From NCBI GenBank assembly GCA_963802765.1, contig CAWDJZ010000012.1:12851-76850 (forward strand): DNA of 64,000 bases. Reading direction: 5' to 3'. Under the pieces are notes generated by a model. That model worked only from the letters and a program-made list of their open reading frames with translations, ran no database searches and was not told the DNA's origin. A program made the translations under genes and the position numbers. Of this stretch, positions 1-8,049 are shown in pieces (positions within the stretch are counted from its first letter, which is position 1; every line of letters starts with the position of its first letter). This stretch comes from Gaiellasilicea sp963802765 (GTDB lineage: Bacteria; Actinomycetota; Thermoleophilia; Gaiellales; Gaiellaceae).

Positions 1-1
1 C

Positions 2-799
2 GCGTTCCACCTCTTCATCGAGGCGTCGCGCTTCTCGTTCGCCGACCGGGGCGCGTACCTCGCCGACGCGGACTTCTTCCCGGTACCGCTCACCGGGCTG
101 CTGTCGGACGCCTTCGCGGCCGAGCGGCGGGCGCTGATCAACCCGACGCAGGCGACTCCGAGCCCCGTGGCGCCCGGCAACCCGTATCCGCACAACACGC
201 CCGGACAGGCGGCCGCGACGGCGTTGACGGGCGGCGGCACGACGCACCTCACCGTCTCCGACCGACACGGCAACGTCGTCTCCTACACGTTCACGATCGA
301 GTCGATCGGCGGCAACGGCATCGTCGTGCCGGGGTGGGGCTTCCTCCTGAACAACGAGCTGACCGACTTCGACTTCGGCTCGACGACGCTTCCGAACAAG
401 GTCGAGGGCGGGAAGCGGCCGCGCAGCTCGATGAGCCCGACGATCGTCCTCCGGGACGGGGCTCCGCTGCTCGCGGTCGGCTCGCCCGGCGGCTCGATGA
501 TCATCACGACCGTGCTCCAGATCCTGCTCGACCGCCTCGACCTCGGCGCGTCGCTGCCGGAGGCGATCGCGGCGCCGCGCGCGAGCCAGCGCAACACGGC
601 CACGACGGTCGCCGAGCCCGCGTTCGTCAGCTCGCCGCTCGGGCAGCAGCTCGCGAGCCAGTACTCGCAGCCCTTCTCGACGACGGCGGAGATCGGCGCG
701 GTCACGGGCATCGAGTTCTTCGGGAGCGGCCGCGTGCTCGCGGCGGCGGAACCGACGCGGCGAGGCGGTGGCAGCGCGATGGTGGTGGATCCGGGCTAG
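2..799 (+). CDS. ggt: Gamma-glutamyltransferase, C-terminal part (left-truncated)
   Basis: The frame is open from the left edge, so only the C-terminal part of the enzyme is present. GGTs cleave gamma-glutamyl bonds of glutathione and related compounds, normally outside the membrane, and self-process into two subunits. The motif GGGTTHLTVSDRHGN holds the family's processing and nucleophile threonine (first T of TTH). Further family landmarks are ESIGGNG, GWGFLLNNELTDF, KRPRSSMSPTIV and GSPGGSMI, the last being the oxyanion-loop glycine/serine segment. The stop at 797-799 follows a typical C-terminus. No downstream partner gene is evident. Confidence 0.93.
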   Translation, partial: AFHLFIEASRFSFADRGAYLADADFFPVPLTGLLSDAFAAERRALINPTQATPSPVAPGNPYPHNTPGQAAATALTGGGTTHLTVSDRHGNVVSYTFTIESIGGNGIVVPGWGFLLNNELTDFDFGSTTLPNKVEGGKRPRSSMSPTIVLRDGAPLLAVGSPGGSMIITTVLQILLDRLDLGASLPEAIAAPRASQRNTATTVAEPAFVSSPLGQQLASQYSQPFSTTAEIGAVTGIEFFGSGRVLAAAEPTRRGGGSAMVVDPG

Positions 800-1028
800 G
801 AGGCTCCAGCGAACGAGCGACAACCGGGCCTCACGAGGGCGCGGGGGTGTTCCGCTGGCGGCAATGAGCCAGTCGGCCGGCGAGAGGCTGGCCCTGCAAC
901 GAAAGTCCGTTCGCCTCGAAGCTCCTCGCCTCGCGCGCATCGCGCGTTGGTGGGTTGCGGGCTCGGGGCCGGAACCTAAGTGCAAGGCCAGTTCAGAACA
1001 TCTTACGCCGATCGAGGCGTACGAGCGG
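800..1028. other. Intergenic DNA without recognisable features
   Basis: Between the GGT stop and the small ORFs on the minus strand there is high-GC sequence with no convincing ORF, RNA gene, terminator with a T-run or repeat that I can identify. Overlapping short frames here lack family resemblance. Confidence 0.5.
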
Positions 1029-1085
1029 TTACGACTTCCTCCCGATCCTCAGCCACTTGCGAATCTTGGCGATGAGGTTGCTCAT
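1029..1085 (-). CDS. Possible 18-residue cationic amphipathic peptide
   Basis: A tiny ATG frame encodes MSNLIAKIRKWLRIGRKS, which would form a basic amphipathic helix (five K/R on one face, L/I/W on the other). It lies 50 bases downstream of the stop of the small membrane protein at 1136-1288, on the same strand. No strong Shine-Dalgarno sequence is visible, so this may be chance; the clean codon use and helix periodicity are the only support. Confidence 0.25.
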   Translation of the reverse strand: MSNLIAKIRKWLRIGRKS

Positions 1086-1135
1086 GAAACGAGTCTGCGC
1101 CGTTCGCCAGTCGAATCGTCGACCGGCCGGGCCGG

Positions 1136-1288
1136 CTAGCGGTCGAGCTCGGGCCCGTGCGAGCCGAGGTAGTACATCGTCACGACAACGGCGACGATTC
1201 CGAGCACCGCTGCGGCCTGGAGCGCGATGAAGATGAAGGTCTCTGGGTCCACGCGCCCCAGGTTGGCGGGCCTCGGCCCGCCGATCAT
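1136..1288 (-). CDS. Small single-pass membrane protein (50 aa), unknown function
   Basis: ATG at 1288. The product has a short polar N-terminus, one hydrophobic segment (about residues 17-41, TFIFIALQAAAVLGIVAVVV then MYYLG) and a short charged tail ending ELDR. The length and shape resemble small respiratory-complex accessory subunits, but I recognise no family. It follows the ArsR-like gene on the same strand with a perfect hairpin between them. A longer frame that starts upstream at 1954 is a shadow of the regulator gene. Confidence 0.5.
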   Translation of the reverse strand: MIGGPRPANLGRVDPETFIFIALQAAAVLGIVAVVVTMYYLGSHGPELDR

Positions 1289-1308
1289 CGGCGCGTTCCC
1301 GGATCGGG

Positions 1309-1327
1309 GCTGCGGCAAAGCCGCAGC
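1309..1327. terminator. Perfect 8-bp hairpin between regulator and small membrane protein
   Basis: GCTGCGGC-AAA-GCCGCAGC forms a perfect 8-bp stem with a 3-nt loop just beyond the stop of the ArsR-like gene. There is no T-run on either strand, so it may act as an attenuating or processing hairpin rather than an intrinsic terminator. Confidence 0.4.
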
Positions 1328-1329
1328 GC

Positions 1330-1926
1330 TTACTTCGCCGTCTTCGTCTGGGGCACGGCGCGGTAGGTCACGTAGACGAGCGTCGCGTTCGGGTCGCGCT
1401 CGGCTTCGGGCTTGCGCCTGTCGCGCAGCCAGCGGACGACGAGCTCCGAGAGCTCGTCGATCTCCTCGCGGCTCGCGTAGACCCCCCAGCCGCCGATGAA
1501 CGCGGTCTCGCGCCACTCGTCCGAGTGCTCGCCCTCGCTGCGGGCATGGATGTAGCGGCGGATCGCGTCCTCGTCGCGTCCGAGCATCGTGCTCTCGAGC
1601 TGCGCGACCGCCGCGTCGTACTCCGGATCCTCCGCGGGCGCCGAGGAGATCAGGCCGACGCGGCTCGGCTCCCGCTTCCACCAGCGCTCGCGCCCCTTGC
1701 GGCGCTCCAGGTCCTCGACGATCAGGCCGGCCGCCGCGAGCGCGCGGAGGTGATAGCTCGTGGCGCCGCTGGACTCGCCCAGCTCCCGTGCCAGCATCGA
1801 CGCTGTCGCCGGCCCGTCTCCGAGCGACTCGAGGAGCCGCAGGCGCAGCGGATGGGCGAGAGCCCGCACCTCGCGTGCGCCGAGCGAGCGGGCGGGCAGG
1901 AGTGATGGCTTCACCGGCAAGACCAT
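1330..1926 (-). CDS. ArsR-like winged-helix transcriptional regulator
   Basis: 198 aa. The N-terminal winged helix (about residues 18-80) has the ArsR/HTH_20 pattern: ALAHPLRLRLLESL, then MLARELGESSGATSYHLRAL as the turn and recognition helix, then a wing containing ERRKGRERWWKREP. The remaining C-terminal half is a helical domain often found in these proteins and shows no obvious metal-site cysteines, so the ligand is unclear. ATG at 1926 is divergent from the metal operon with a 56-bp shared intergenic region, which makes the oxidase/ZIP/ABC operon a plausible target, although the DtxR-type box there suggests another regulator as well. Confidence 0.85.
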   Translation of the reverse strand: MVLPVKPSLLPARSLGAREVRALAHPLRLRLLESLGDGPATASMLARELGESSGATSYHLRALAAAGLIVEDLERRKGRERWWKREPSRVGLISSAPAEDPEYDAAVAQLESTMLGRDEDAIRRYIHARSEGEHSDEWRETAFIGGWGVYASREEIDELSELVVRWLRDRRKPEAERDPNATLVYVTYRAVPQTKTAK

Positions 1927-1975
1927 AAAGCCGCGCCCTGCTTCGTGTTTTCAAATCGATCGGCTTTCGCTAAGG

Positions 1976-1991
1976 TTTAGGCATGCCTAAA
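1976..1991. promoter_or_regulatory. DtxR/IdeR/MntR-type operator palindrome
   Basis: TTTAGGCATGCCTAAA is a perfect 16-bp palindrome fitting the TTAGG-N4-CCTAA core of actinobacterial iron/manganese repressor boxes. It covers the start codon of the multicopper oxidase (ATG 1983-1985), so a bound repressor would block initiation of the whole metal operon. The family assignment comes from the motif only; no DtxR-like stand-alone gene is in the window. Confidence 0.65.
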
Positions 1992-2985
1992 TTCTCGCGC
2001 CGGACGCTGCTGGCCGGGGCGGCGCCGATCGTGGCCGCTCCCGTGCTGGGCAAGCTCGCCCTCGACGGCGACGCGGGCGCGGCGGAGCACCGGCACGCTC
2101 CAGGGACACGTCCACGACCACGCGCGCTCGGGCCATGCGGCGATGATCGGCGAGCACGTCCCCGCGGTCGGCGGACGCGAAGACCTCGACGCGCTGCTCT
2201 ATCCGCCGCCGCCGCAGCCGTACCGGCCAGGACGCGTGCGCGAGTACGAGCTCCGCGCGATCGACCGTGAGCTCGAGATCGCGCCTGGAGTCTTCTTCCC
2301 GGCGTGGACGTACAACGGGACGGTTCCCGGCCCGGTGATCCGCGCCACCGAGGGAGACATCCTGCGCGTGAACTTCGTCAATGCGGGCTCGCACCCGCAC
2401 ACGATCCACTTCCACGGCATCCACCCGGCGGACATGGACGGCGTCTTCGAGGTCGTGCAGCCGGGCGGCGAGTTCGTCTACGAGTTCGAGGCCCGTCCGG
2501 CGGGCTTCCACCCCTACCACTGCCACGCGACCCCGCTGAAGAAGCACATCCACAAGGGGCTCTACGGCAGCCTGATCATCGACCCGAAGGAGCCGCGCCC
2601 GCCCGCGCAGGAGCTCGTGATGGTGATGAACGGCTTCGACACCGACGGGGACGGCGGCAACAACTTCTACACCGTCAACGGGCGGAGCTTCTACTACGCG
2701 CGCTACCCGATCACCGTCAAGCGCTCGCAGACGGTGCGGATCTACCTCGCCAACCTGACCGAGTTCGACCTCGTCAACTCGCTCCACCTGCACGCGGACT
2801 TCTTCTACTACCAGCCGAACGGCACCGGCGAGTACCGCGAGTACACCGACACCGTGATGCAGTGCCAGGGGCAGCGCGGGGTGATCGAGGTCGACTTCGC
2901 CAACACCGGCCTCTTCATGTTCCACGCGCACCAGTCGGAGTTCGCCGAGCTCGGCTGGATGGGCTTCTTCAACGTGGTCGACTGA
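1983..2985 (+). CDS. TAT-exported multicopper oxidase (two cupredoxin domains), one frameshift
   Basis: The N-terminus has a twin-arginine signal (SRRTLLAGA, then a hydrophobic stretch). After a +1 shift near 2097-2103 the frame continues with a His-rich linker (GHVHDHARSGH) and two cupredoxin domains. Copper ligand motifs are HFHGIHP, HPYHCHATPLKKHIHKG, LHLHADFFYY and FMFHAHQSEFAELGWMG, as in two-domain laccase/nitrite-reductase-like oxidases. It is exported and probably oxidises metal ions or phenolics. AAGG lies 8 nt before the ATG. It overlaps the ZIP gene by ATGA and begins the operon under the DtxR-type box. Length after correction is about 333 aa. Confidence 0.85.
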
Positions 2986-4180
2986 TGGAGGCCAGGGCCC
3001 TTCGACGCGGCGGTCTCTCCTGGCGGCTCTGGGCTCTCGTGCCGGTCGTCCTGCTCGCCGCTGGCCGTCGGCGGGTACGTCGCCTCGGGCTCGTCGCTCG
3101 TCGGGCTGATCGGGACGAACCCGCCTCAGGCGGACGAGTTCGACGTCCGCAGGGTCGTCTTCGAGCCCGGCGAGATCCGCGTGCGCGTCACGAATCCGCA
3201 GCAGGACGACCTGACGATCGCGTCCGTGACGGTCGACGACGCGATCGTCCCGTTCGAGCTGGACGGGCCGGCCACGCTCGGCCGGCTGCGCTCGAGCACG
3301 ATCGTGATCCCGTTCGACTGGGTCGACGGGGATCCGATCACGGTCGGCGTGACGAGCTCGACCGGGATCGAGACGGTCGAGGAGATCCCCGCGGCCGTCG
3401 AGACGCCCGGCGTCACGGCCGAGGGGTTCCTCGGCTACGCGATCATCGGCTTCCTCGTCGGCGTGCTCCCGGTCGCGCTCGGCCTCCTCTGGCTGCCCTC
3501 GCTGCGCCGCGCCGAGCAGCGGTGGCTGACCGCCTTCATGGCCCTGACCGCCGGCCTGCTCTCGTTCCTCGGCGTCGAGGCGCTCTTCGAGGCGTTCGAG
3601 CTCCAGGCGGCCGTGCCGGGCGCCCTCGGCGGGCCCGGCCTCGTCCTGCTCGGGGTCGCCGGCAGCTTCCTCGACGATGACGTTCATCTCGAGCCGCTTC
3701 TCCGGGTCGGCCGGCGGCGTGCTCGGCGGCATGGCGCTCGCCACGCTCGTCGCGATCGGGATCGGCGTGCACAACTTCGGCGAGGGGCTGGCGATCGGCA
3801 CGTCGTTCGCCTTCGGTCAGCTCGCGCTCGGCTCGTTCCTGATCGTCGGCTTCATGATCCACAACGTGACCGAGGGCCTGGGCATCGCCGCGCCGGCGGC
3901 CGACGAGGGCACGCGCATCTCGATTCCGCGGCTCGGCGCGCTCGCCGTGATCGCCGGCGCGCCCGCGATCCTCGGCGCCTGGCTCGGCGGCTTCGCCGCG
4001 AACGACGTGCTCGCCGCGCTCTTCTTCGGCGCGGCGGCCGGCGCGGCGTTCGAGGTCGTCGCCGAGGTCGTCCGCTACGTGCGCCGGCGCGACCCGGTCG
4101 GCCTGCGTTCCGGCTACGCGATCGGTGGGTTCCTCGCCGGGATCGCGATCATGTACGCGACCGGCCTGCTCGTCGGCTGA
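2985..4180 (+). CDS. ZIP-family divalent metal transporter, two frameshifts
   Basis: ATG overlaps the oxidase stop. Frame changes near 3060 and 3672 are both +1 and restore one ~397-aa protein. An N-terminal hydrophobic segment and an extracytoplasmic beta-rich region (about residues 30-140) precede the polytopic ZIP core. The core has the diagnostic metal-site helices HNFGEGLAIGTSFAFG and HNVTEGLGIAAP, matching ZIP transmembrane helices 4 and 5, where the H/E residues bind Zn, Fe or Mn. The N-terminal extracytoplasmic domain is longer than in minimal ZIPs. The operon suggests uptake of the same metal as the ABC transporter downstream. Confidence 0.85.
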
Positions 4181-4191
4181 TCCAGGCGCAG

Positions 4192-5121
4192 ATGAAGAGA
4201 ATCGCCACGGCTGTCGCCGTGCTCGCCCTTGTGGCCGGGTGCGGCCCCGTCCAGGCTCCCGAGGAGCGGGTGCTCGAGGGCGAGACGATCCGCGTGGTGA
4301 CGACGATCGGGATGATCACCGACGCGGTCGAGCGGGTCGGTGGCTCCCGCGTCGAGGTCGAGGGCCTGATGGGGCCCGGGATCGATCCGCACCTGTACAA
4401 GGCGAGTGAGGGCGATCTGCGCCGCCTGGAACGGGCCGACGTGATCTTCTACAACGGCCTCCACCTGGAGGCGAAGATGGCCGACGTCCTGGAGCGGATC
4501 GGCGAGCGGCGGGCCACGCAGGCGGTGACGGACGCGATCCCGCGTTCCCGGCTCCTGAGCCCGGCCCAGTTCCAGGGCCAGTACGACCCGCACGTGTGGT
4601 TCGACGTGCGCCTCTGGATGCTCGCGGTCGAGCAGGTGCGCGACACGCTGGCCCGGCTCGATCCCGGCAGCGCGGAGCTCTACCGGCGCAACGCGGCGGC
4701 GTACCTCGAAGAGCTCGAGGAGCTCGACGCCTACGTGCGCGGGCAGGCGGAGCGCGTGCCCGCAGAGCACCGCGTGATCGTCACCGCGCACGATGCGTTC
4801 AACTACTTCGGCCGGGCCTACGGCTTCCAGGTGCGGGGCCTGCAGGGGATCTCGACCGCCGCCGAGGCGGGGGCAGGAGACGTCCAGGAGCTGGCCGACT
4901 TCATCGCCGAGCGGGAGATCCCGGCGATCTTCGTCGAGTCGTCCGTCAGCCCGCGCACGGTCGAGGCCGTCCGCGAGGCCGTCCGGGCGCGCGGCTTCGA
5001 CGTCGAGATCGGCGGCTCGCTCTACTCGGACGCGATGGGTGATCCGGGCACGCCGGAGGGAACCTACATCGGCATGGTGCGCCACAACATCGACACGATC
5101 GTGGCGGGGCTGCGCGGATGA
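4192..5121 (+). CDS. Metal ABC transporter substrate-binding lipoprotein (TroA/PsaA type)
   Basis: ATG at 4192 gives a lipoprotein signal with lipobox ALVAGC. Family motifs carry the four metal ligands: His in GIDPHLYKASEGD, His in YDPHVWFDV, Glu in IFVESSVSPRT and Asp in SLYSDAMGD. A Glu at the third position matches the Mn-binding PsaA/MntC pattern rather than the three-His ZnuA pattern, and no His-rich loop is present, so Mn or Fe is favoured. It ends overlapping the ATPase start by ATGA-style coupling. It acts outside the membrane, delivering metal to the two permeases downstream. Confidence 0.93.
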   Translation: MKRIATAVAVLALVAGCGPVQAPEERVLEGETIRVVTTIGMITDAVERVGGSRVEVEGLMGPGIDPHLYKASEGDLRRLERADVIFYNGLHLEAKMADVLERIGERRATQAVTDAIPRSRLLSPAQFQGQYDPHVWFDVRLWMLAVEQVRDTLARLDPGSAELYRRNAAAYLEELEELDAYVRGQAERVPAEHRVIVTAHDAFNYFGRAYGFQVRGLQGISTAAEAGAGDVQELADFIAEREIPAIFVESSVSPRTVEAVREAVRARGFDVEIGGSLYSDAMGDPGTPEGTYIGMVRHNIDTIVAGLRG

Positions 5122-5852
5122 CCCCGGCCGTCCAAGTGACCGACCTTACGGTTGCGTACGGCGAGAAGCCGGTGCTGTGGGACGTCGACCTCGAGGTGCG
5201 GCCGGGCGTCCTGATGGCGATCGTGGGGCCGAACGGCGCCGGCAAGACGACCCTGATCCGGGCGATCCTCGGCATGGTGCACCCGGCGGCGGGGCAGGCG
5301 CTCGTCTTCGGCAAGCCCTACGAGGAGCAGCGGCGCCTGGTGGGCTACGTCCCGCAGCGGGGGAGCGTCGACTGGGACTTCCCGACGAGCGTGCTCGACG
5401 TCGTCCTGATGGGCCGCTACGGCAGGCTCGGCTGGGTGCGGCGTCCGGGCGCCGCCGACAAGGCGGCGGCGCGTGAGGCGCTCGAGCACGTCGGTATGGC
5501 CCCACTCGAGGGCCGTCAGATCAGCCAGCTCTCGGGCGGCCAGCAGCAGCGCGTCTTCCTGGCACGCGCTCTCGTCCAGGACGCCGAGCTCTACTTCATG
5601 GACGAGCCGTTCCAGGGCGTCGACGCGACCACCGAGCTCGCGATCGTCGAGCTGCTGCGCGAGCTGCGCTCGCAGGGGAAGACGGTCGTCGCCGTCCATC
5701 ACGACCTGCAGACGGTGCCCGAGTACTTCGACGAGGTGGCGCTCCTCAACGTGCGCCGGATCGCGAGCGGCCCGGTCGAGGAGGTGTTCACCGAGGAGAA
5801 CCTGCGCCTCACCTACGGCGGACGGGCCTTCTTCGGGCGGAACGGTGCTTGA
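5118..5852 (+). CDS. Metal ABC transporter ATP-binding protein (MntA/TroB/ZnuC type)
   Basis: 244 aa. Walker A GPNGAGKTT, Q-loop YVPQRGSVDWDFP (the DWDFP segment is typical of Mn/Zn importers), signature QLSGGQQQRVFLARAL, Walker B LYFMDEPFQGVD and H-loop VVAVHHDL are all present. It energises metal import with the two permeases that follow. Start ATG overlaps the binding-protein stop and the end overlaps the first permease start, which indicates translational coupling. Confidence 0.95.
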   Translation: MTPAVQVTDLTVAYGEKPVLWDVDLEVRPGVLMAIVGPNGAGKTTLIRAILGMVHPAAGQALVFGKPYEEQRRLVGYVPQRGSVDWDFPTSVLDVVLMGRYGRLGWVRRPGAADKAAAREALEHVGMAPLEGRQISQLSGGQQQRVFLARALVQDAELYFMDEPFQGVDATTELAIVELLRELRSQGKTVVAVHHDLQTVPEYFDEVALLNVRRIASGPVEEVFTEENLRLTYGGRAFFGRNGA

Positions 5853-6927
5853 CCTCTTCGACGACTACACGCTGCGCACCGTCGCGCTCGGGTCGGCTGC
5901 GCTCGGGCTGACGAGCGGCGCGCTCGGCACCTTCGCGGTGCTGCGCCGCCAGAGCCTGCTCGGCGATGCGATCTCGCACGCCGCGCTTCCCGGCGTCGCG
6001 CTCGCGTTCCTCCTGACGAGCAGCAAGGCGCCGCTCGTGCTCGTCGCGGGCGCCGCCGTCGCCGGCTTCCTCGGCACCCTCGTGGTGATGGGCGTCGTCC
6101 GCACGACCCGGATCAAGTACGACGCGGCGCTCGGGATCGTGCTCTCCGTCTTCTTCGGCTTCGGGCTCGTGCTGCTGACGTTCATCCAGCGGCGTCCCGA
6201 CGCCAGCCAGGCGGGGCTCGACCGGTTCCTGTTCGGGCAGGCGGCGGGCCTCCTGCGGCGCGATCTCGTCACGATGGCGATCCTTGCCGCGATCGCCCTC
6301 GGCGTGATGCTGCTCGTCTGGAAGGAGCTGAAGCTGCTCGCCTTCGATCCGGACTTCGGCGTCAGCCTCGGCTTCCCGATCCGCGCCCTCGACGTCCTGC
6401 TCACCTCGCTGCTCGTCGTCGCGATCGTGATCGGCCTGCAGACGGTCGGCGTCGTCCTGATGGCGGCGATGCTGATCGCGCCGGCGGCGGCGGCGCGGCA
6501 GTGGACCGACCGGCTCGGGCTCGGGGCGGCGTTGGCGGCGCTCTTCGGCGCCCTCGCGGGCGTCCTCGGCTCCGTCCTCTCGTCCGAGACCGAGCGGCTG
6601 CCGACGGGGCCGACGATCGTCCTCTGCGCGACCGCCATCGTCCTCGTCTCGCTCGCCGCGGCCCCGCGGCGCGGGCTGCTCTGGCGCGAGCTCCGGGTGC
6701 GGCGGGACCGGCGGCGGCTCCGCCTCGCCGCGGTGCTCGCCGACCTGCACGAGCTCGAGCTCCAGCATCCGGGCGTCGAGCACGGCCACTCCGCGGCGGT
6801 GCTCTCGGTCATGTCCGGCGGCACGCTGCCCTCGCTGCTCGAGCTGGAGCGCCGCGGGCAGGTGCGGAGACTCGGGGTGGACGAGTGGGCGCTCACGGAC
6901 GCGGGCCGGAAGGCGGCCGAGGCGTGA
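5845..6927 (+). CDS. Metal ABC transporter permease 1 with C-terminal winged-helix-like tail
   Basis: GTG at 5845 overlaps the ATPase stop. About 360 aa against roughly 280 usual for the family. Residues 1-280 are the ABC-3 permease: RRQSLLGDAISHAALPG, KYDAALGIVLSVFFG, WKELKLLAFDPDFG and VGVVLMAAMLIAPAAAA. The last ~75 residues are soluble and read like a winged helix: LAAVLADLHELE as first helix, LPSLLELERRGQVRRLG as recognition helix and wing entry, then WALTDAGRKAAEA, the LTxxG close common to DtxR/MarR-type domains. The extension could sense metal or DNA in the manner of permease-repressor fusions; that role is inferred. Confidence 0.9.
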   Translation: MLDLFDDYTLRTVALGSAALGLTSGALGTFAVLRRQSLLGDAISHAALPGVALAFLLTSSKAPLVLVAGAAVAGFLGTLVVMGVVRTTRIKYDAALGIVLSVFFGFGLVLLTFIQRRPDASQAGLDRFLFGQAAGLLRRDLVTMAILAAIALGVMLLVWKELKLLAFDPDFGVSLGFPIRALDVLLTSLLVVAIVIGLQTVGVVLMAAMLIAPAAAARQWTDRLGLGAALAALFGALAGVLGSVLSSETERLPTGPTIVLCATAIVLVSLAAAPRRGLLWRELRVRRDRRRLRLAAVLADLHELELQHPGVEHGHSAAVLSVMSGGTLPSLLELERRGQVRRLGVDEWALTDAGRKAAEA

Positions 6928-8033
6928 CCTCGGGACAGATCGAGATCCAGCTGATCGCGGTCGTCGTCGCGGTCGCCTGTGCGCTGCCCGGCACGTTCCT
7001 CGTGCTGCGGCGGCTCTCGCTCGTCAGCGACGCGATCAGCCACTCGATCCTGCTCGGGATCGTGCTCGGGTTCTTCGTCGTCGGCAGCGTCAATTCGCCG
7101 CTCCTGCTCGTCGGCGCGGCCGCCGTCGGCCTCGCCACCGTCGTGCTCGTCCAGCTGCTGGAGCGGACGCGGCTCGTCAAGGAGGACGCGGCGATCGGGC
7201 TCGTCTTCCCGGCGCTCTTCTCGATCGGCGTGATCCTGATCTCCCGCTACGCCGACGACGTCCATCTCGACATCGACGCGGTGCTCCTCGGCGAGCTCGC
7301 CTTCGCTCCGTTCGACCGGATCGAGTTCTGGGGCTGGGACTGGGGCCCGACCGCGCTCGTCGTGATGGGCGCCATCCTCGTGCTGAACGTCGTCGCGATC
7401 ACCGTCTTCTGGAAGGAGCTGAAGCTCTCGACGTTCGACCCGGCACTCGCCGTCGCGCTCGGCTTTGCGCCTGCGGCCGTCCAGTACGCGCTGATGGGGC
7501 TCGTGTCGCTGACCGCGGTCGGCGCGTTCGACGCGGTCGGGTCGATCCTCGTCGTGGCGCTGATGATCGCGCCGCCCGCGACCGCGTACCTGCTCACCGA
7601 CAGCCTGCCGCGGCTGCTCGTGCTCGCGGCCGGGATCGGCGCCGTTTCGGCGCTCGCCGGCTACTGGCTCGCGTACGCGCTCGACGCCTCGATTGCGGGC
7701 TCGATGGCGACGATGACCGGCGTCGCGTTCCTGGCCGCGTGGCTCCTCGCACCGGGCCGCGGCCTCGTCGCCGCCGCCCGCCGGCGCTCCCGCCAGCGGC
7801 TCGAGTTCGCGCAGACGATGCTCGCGATCCACCTCGCGAACCACGAGGGAAAGCCCGAGTCGGTGGAGGAGAGCCGGATCGACCACCTCGACCGGCACCT
7901 GCGCTGGGAGCCCGACTTCGCGTCGCGGATCGTGCGGCTCGCCGAGCGCCGTGGCCTCGTGCGGGCGCAGGGGCCGCAGCTCGTGCTCACCCAGGCTGGG
8001 CGCGAGCTCGCAGCCGACGCGGTGGCCCGCTAG
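6924..8033 (+). CDS. Metal ABC transporter permease 2 with C-terminal winged-helix-like tail
   Basis: GTG at 6924 overlaps the previous stop. 369 aa. The membrane part shows the same ABC-3 landmarks (RRLSLVSDAISHSILLG, KEDAAIGLVFPALFS, WKELKLSTFDPALA, SILVVALMIAPPATA). From about residue 285 a soluble tail follows: RLEFAQTMLAIHLANHEG, a helix pair with DHLDRHLRWEP, FASRIVRLAERRGLV and LVLTQAGRELAADA, again a DtxR-N-like winged-helix pattern. Two permeases in a heteromeric importer, both bearing such tails, are unusual. It is the last gene of the operon; the next gene starts 16 nt later but is functionally unrelated. Confidence 0.9.
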   Translation: MTSGQIEIQLIAVVVAVACALPGTFLVLRRLSLVSDAISHSILLGIVLGFFVVGSVNSPLLLVGAAAVGLATVVLVQLLERTRLVKEDAAIGLVFPALFSIGVILISRYADDVHLDIDAVLLGELAFAPFDRIEFWGWDWGPTALVVMGAILVLNVVAITVFWKELKLSTFDPALAVALGFAPAAVQYALMGLVSLTAVGAFDAVGSILVVALMIAPPATAYLLTDSLPRLLVLAAGIGAVSALAGYWLAYALDASIAGSMATMTGVAFLAAWLLAPGRGLVAAARRRSRQRLEFAQTMLAIHLANHEGKPESVEESRIDHLDRHLRWEPDFASRIVRLAERRGLVRAQGPQLVLTQAGRELAADAVAR

Positions 8034-8049
8034 AAGCGATAGTGAGCCC

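Noticed and set aside
1987..3801. 604-codon open frame on the minus strand
   Set aside because: It is antisense to the oxidase and ZIP genes, consists of low-complexity R/D/E/A-rich sequence, and shows no family motif; typical of GC-rich shadow frames.
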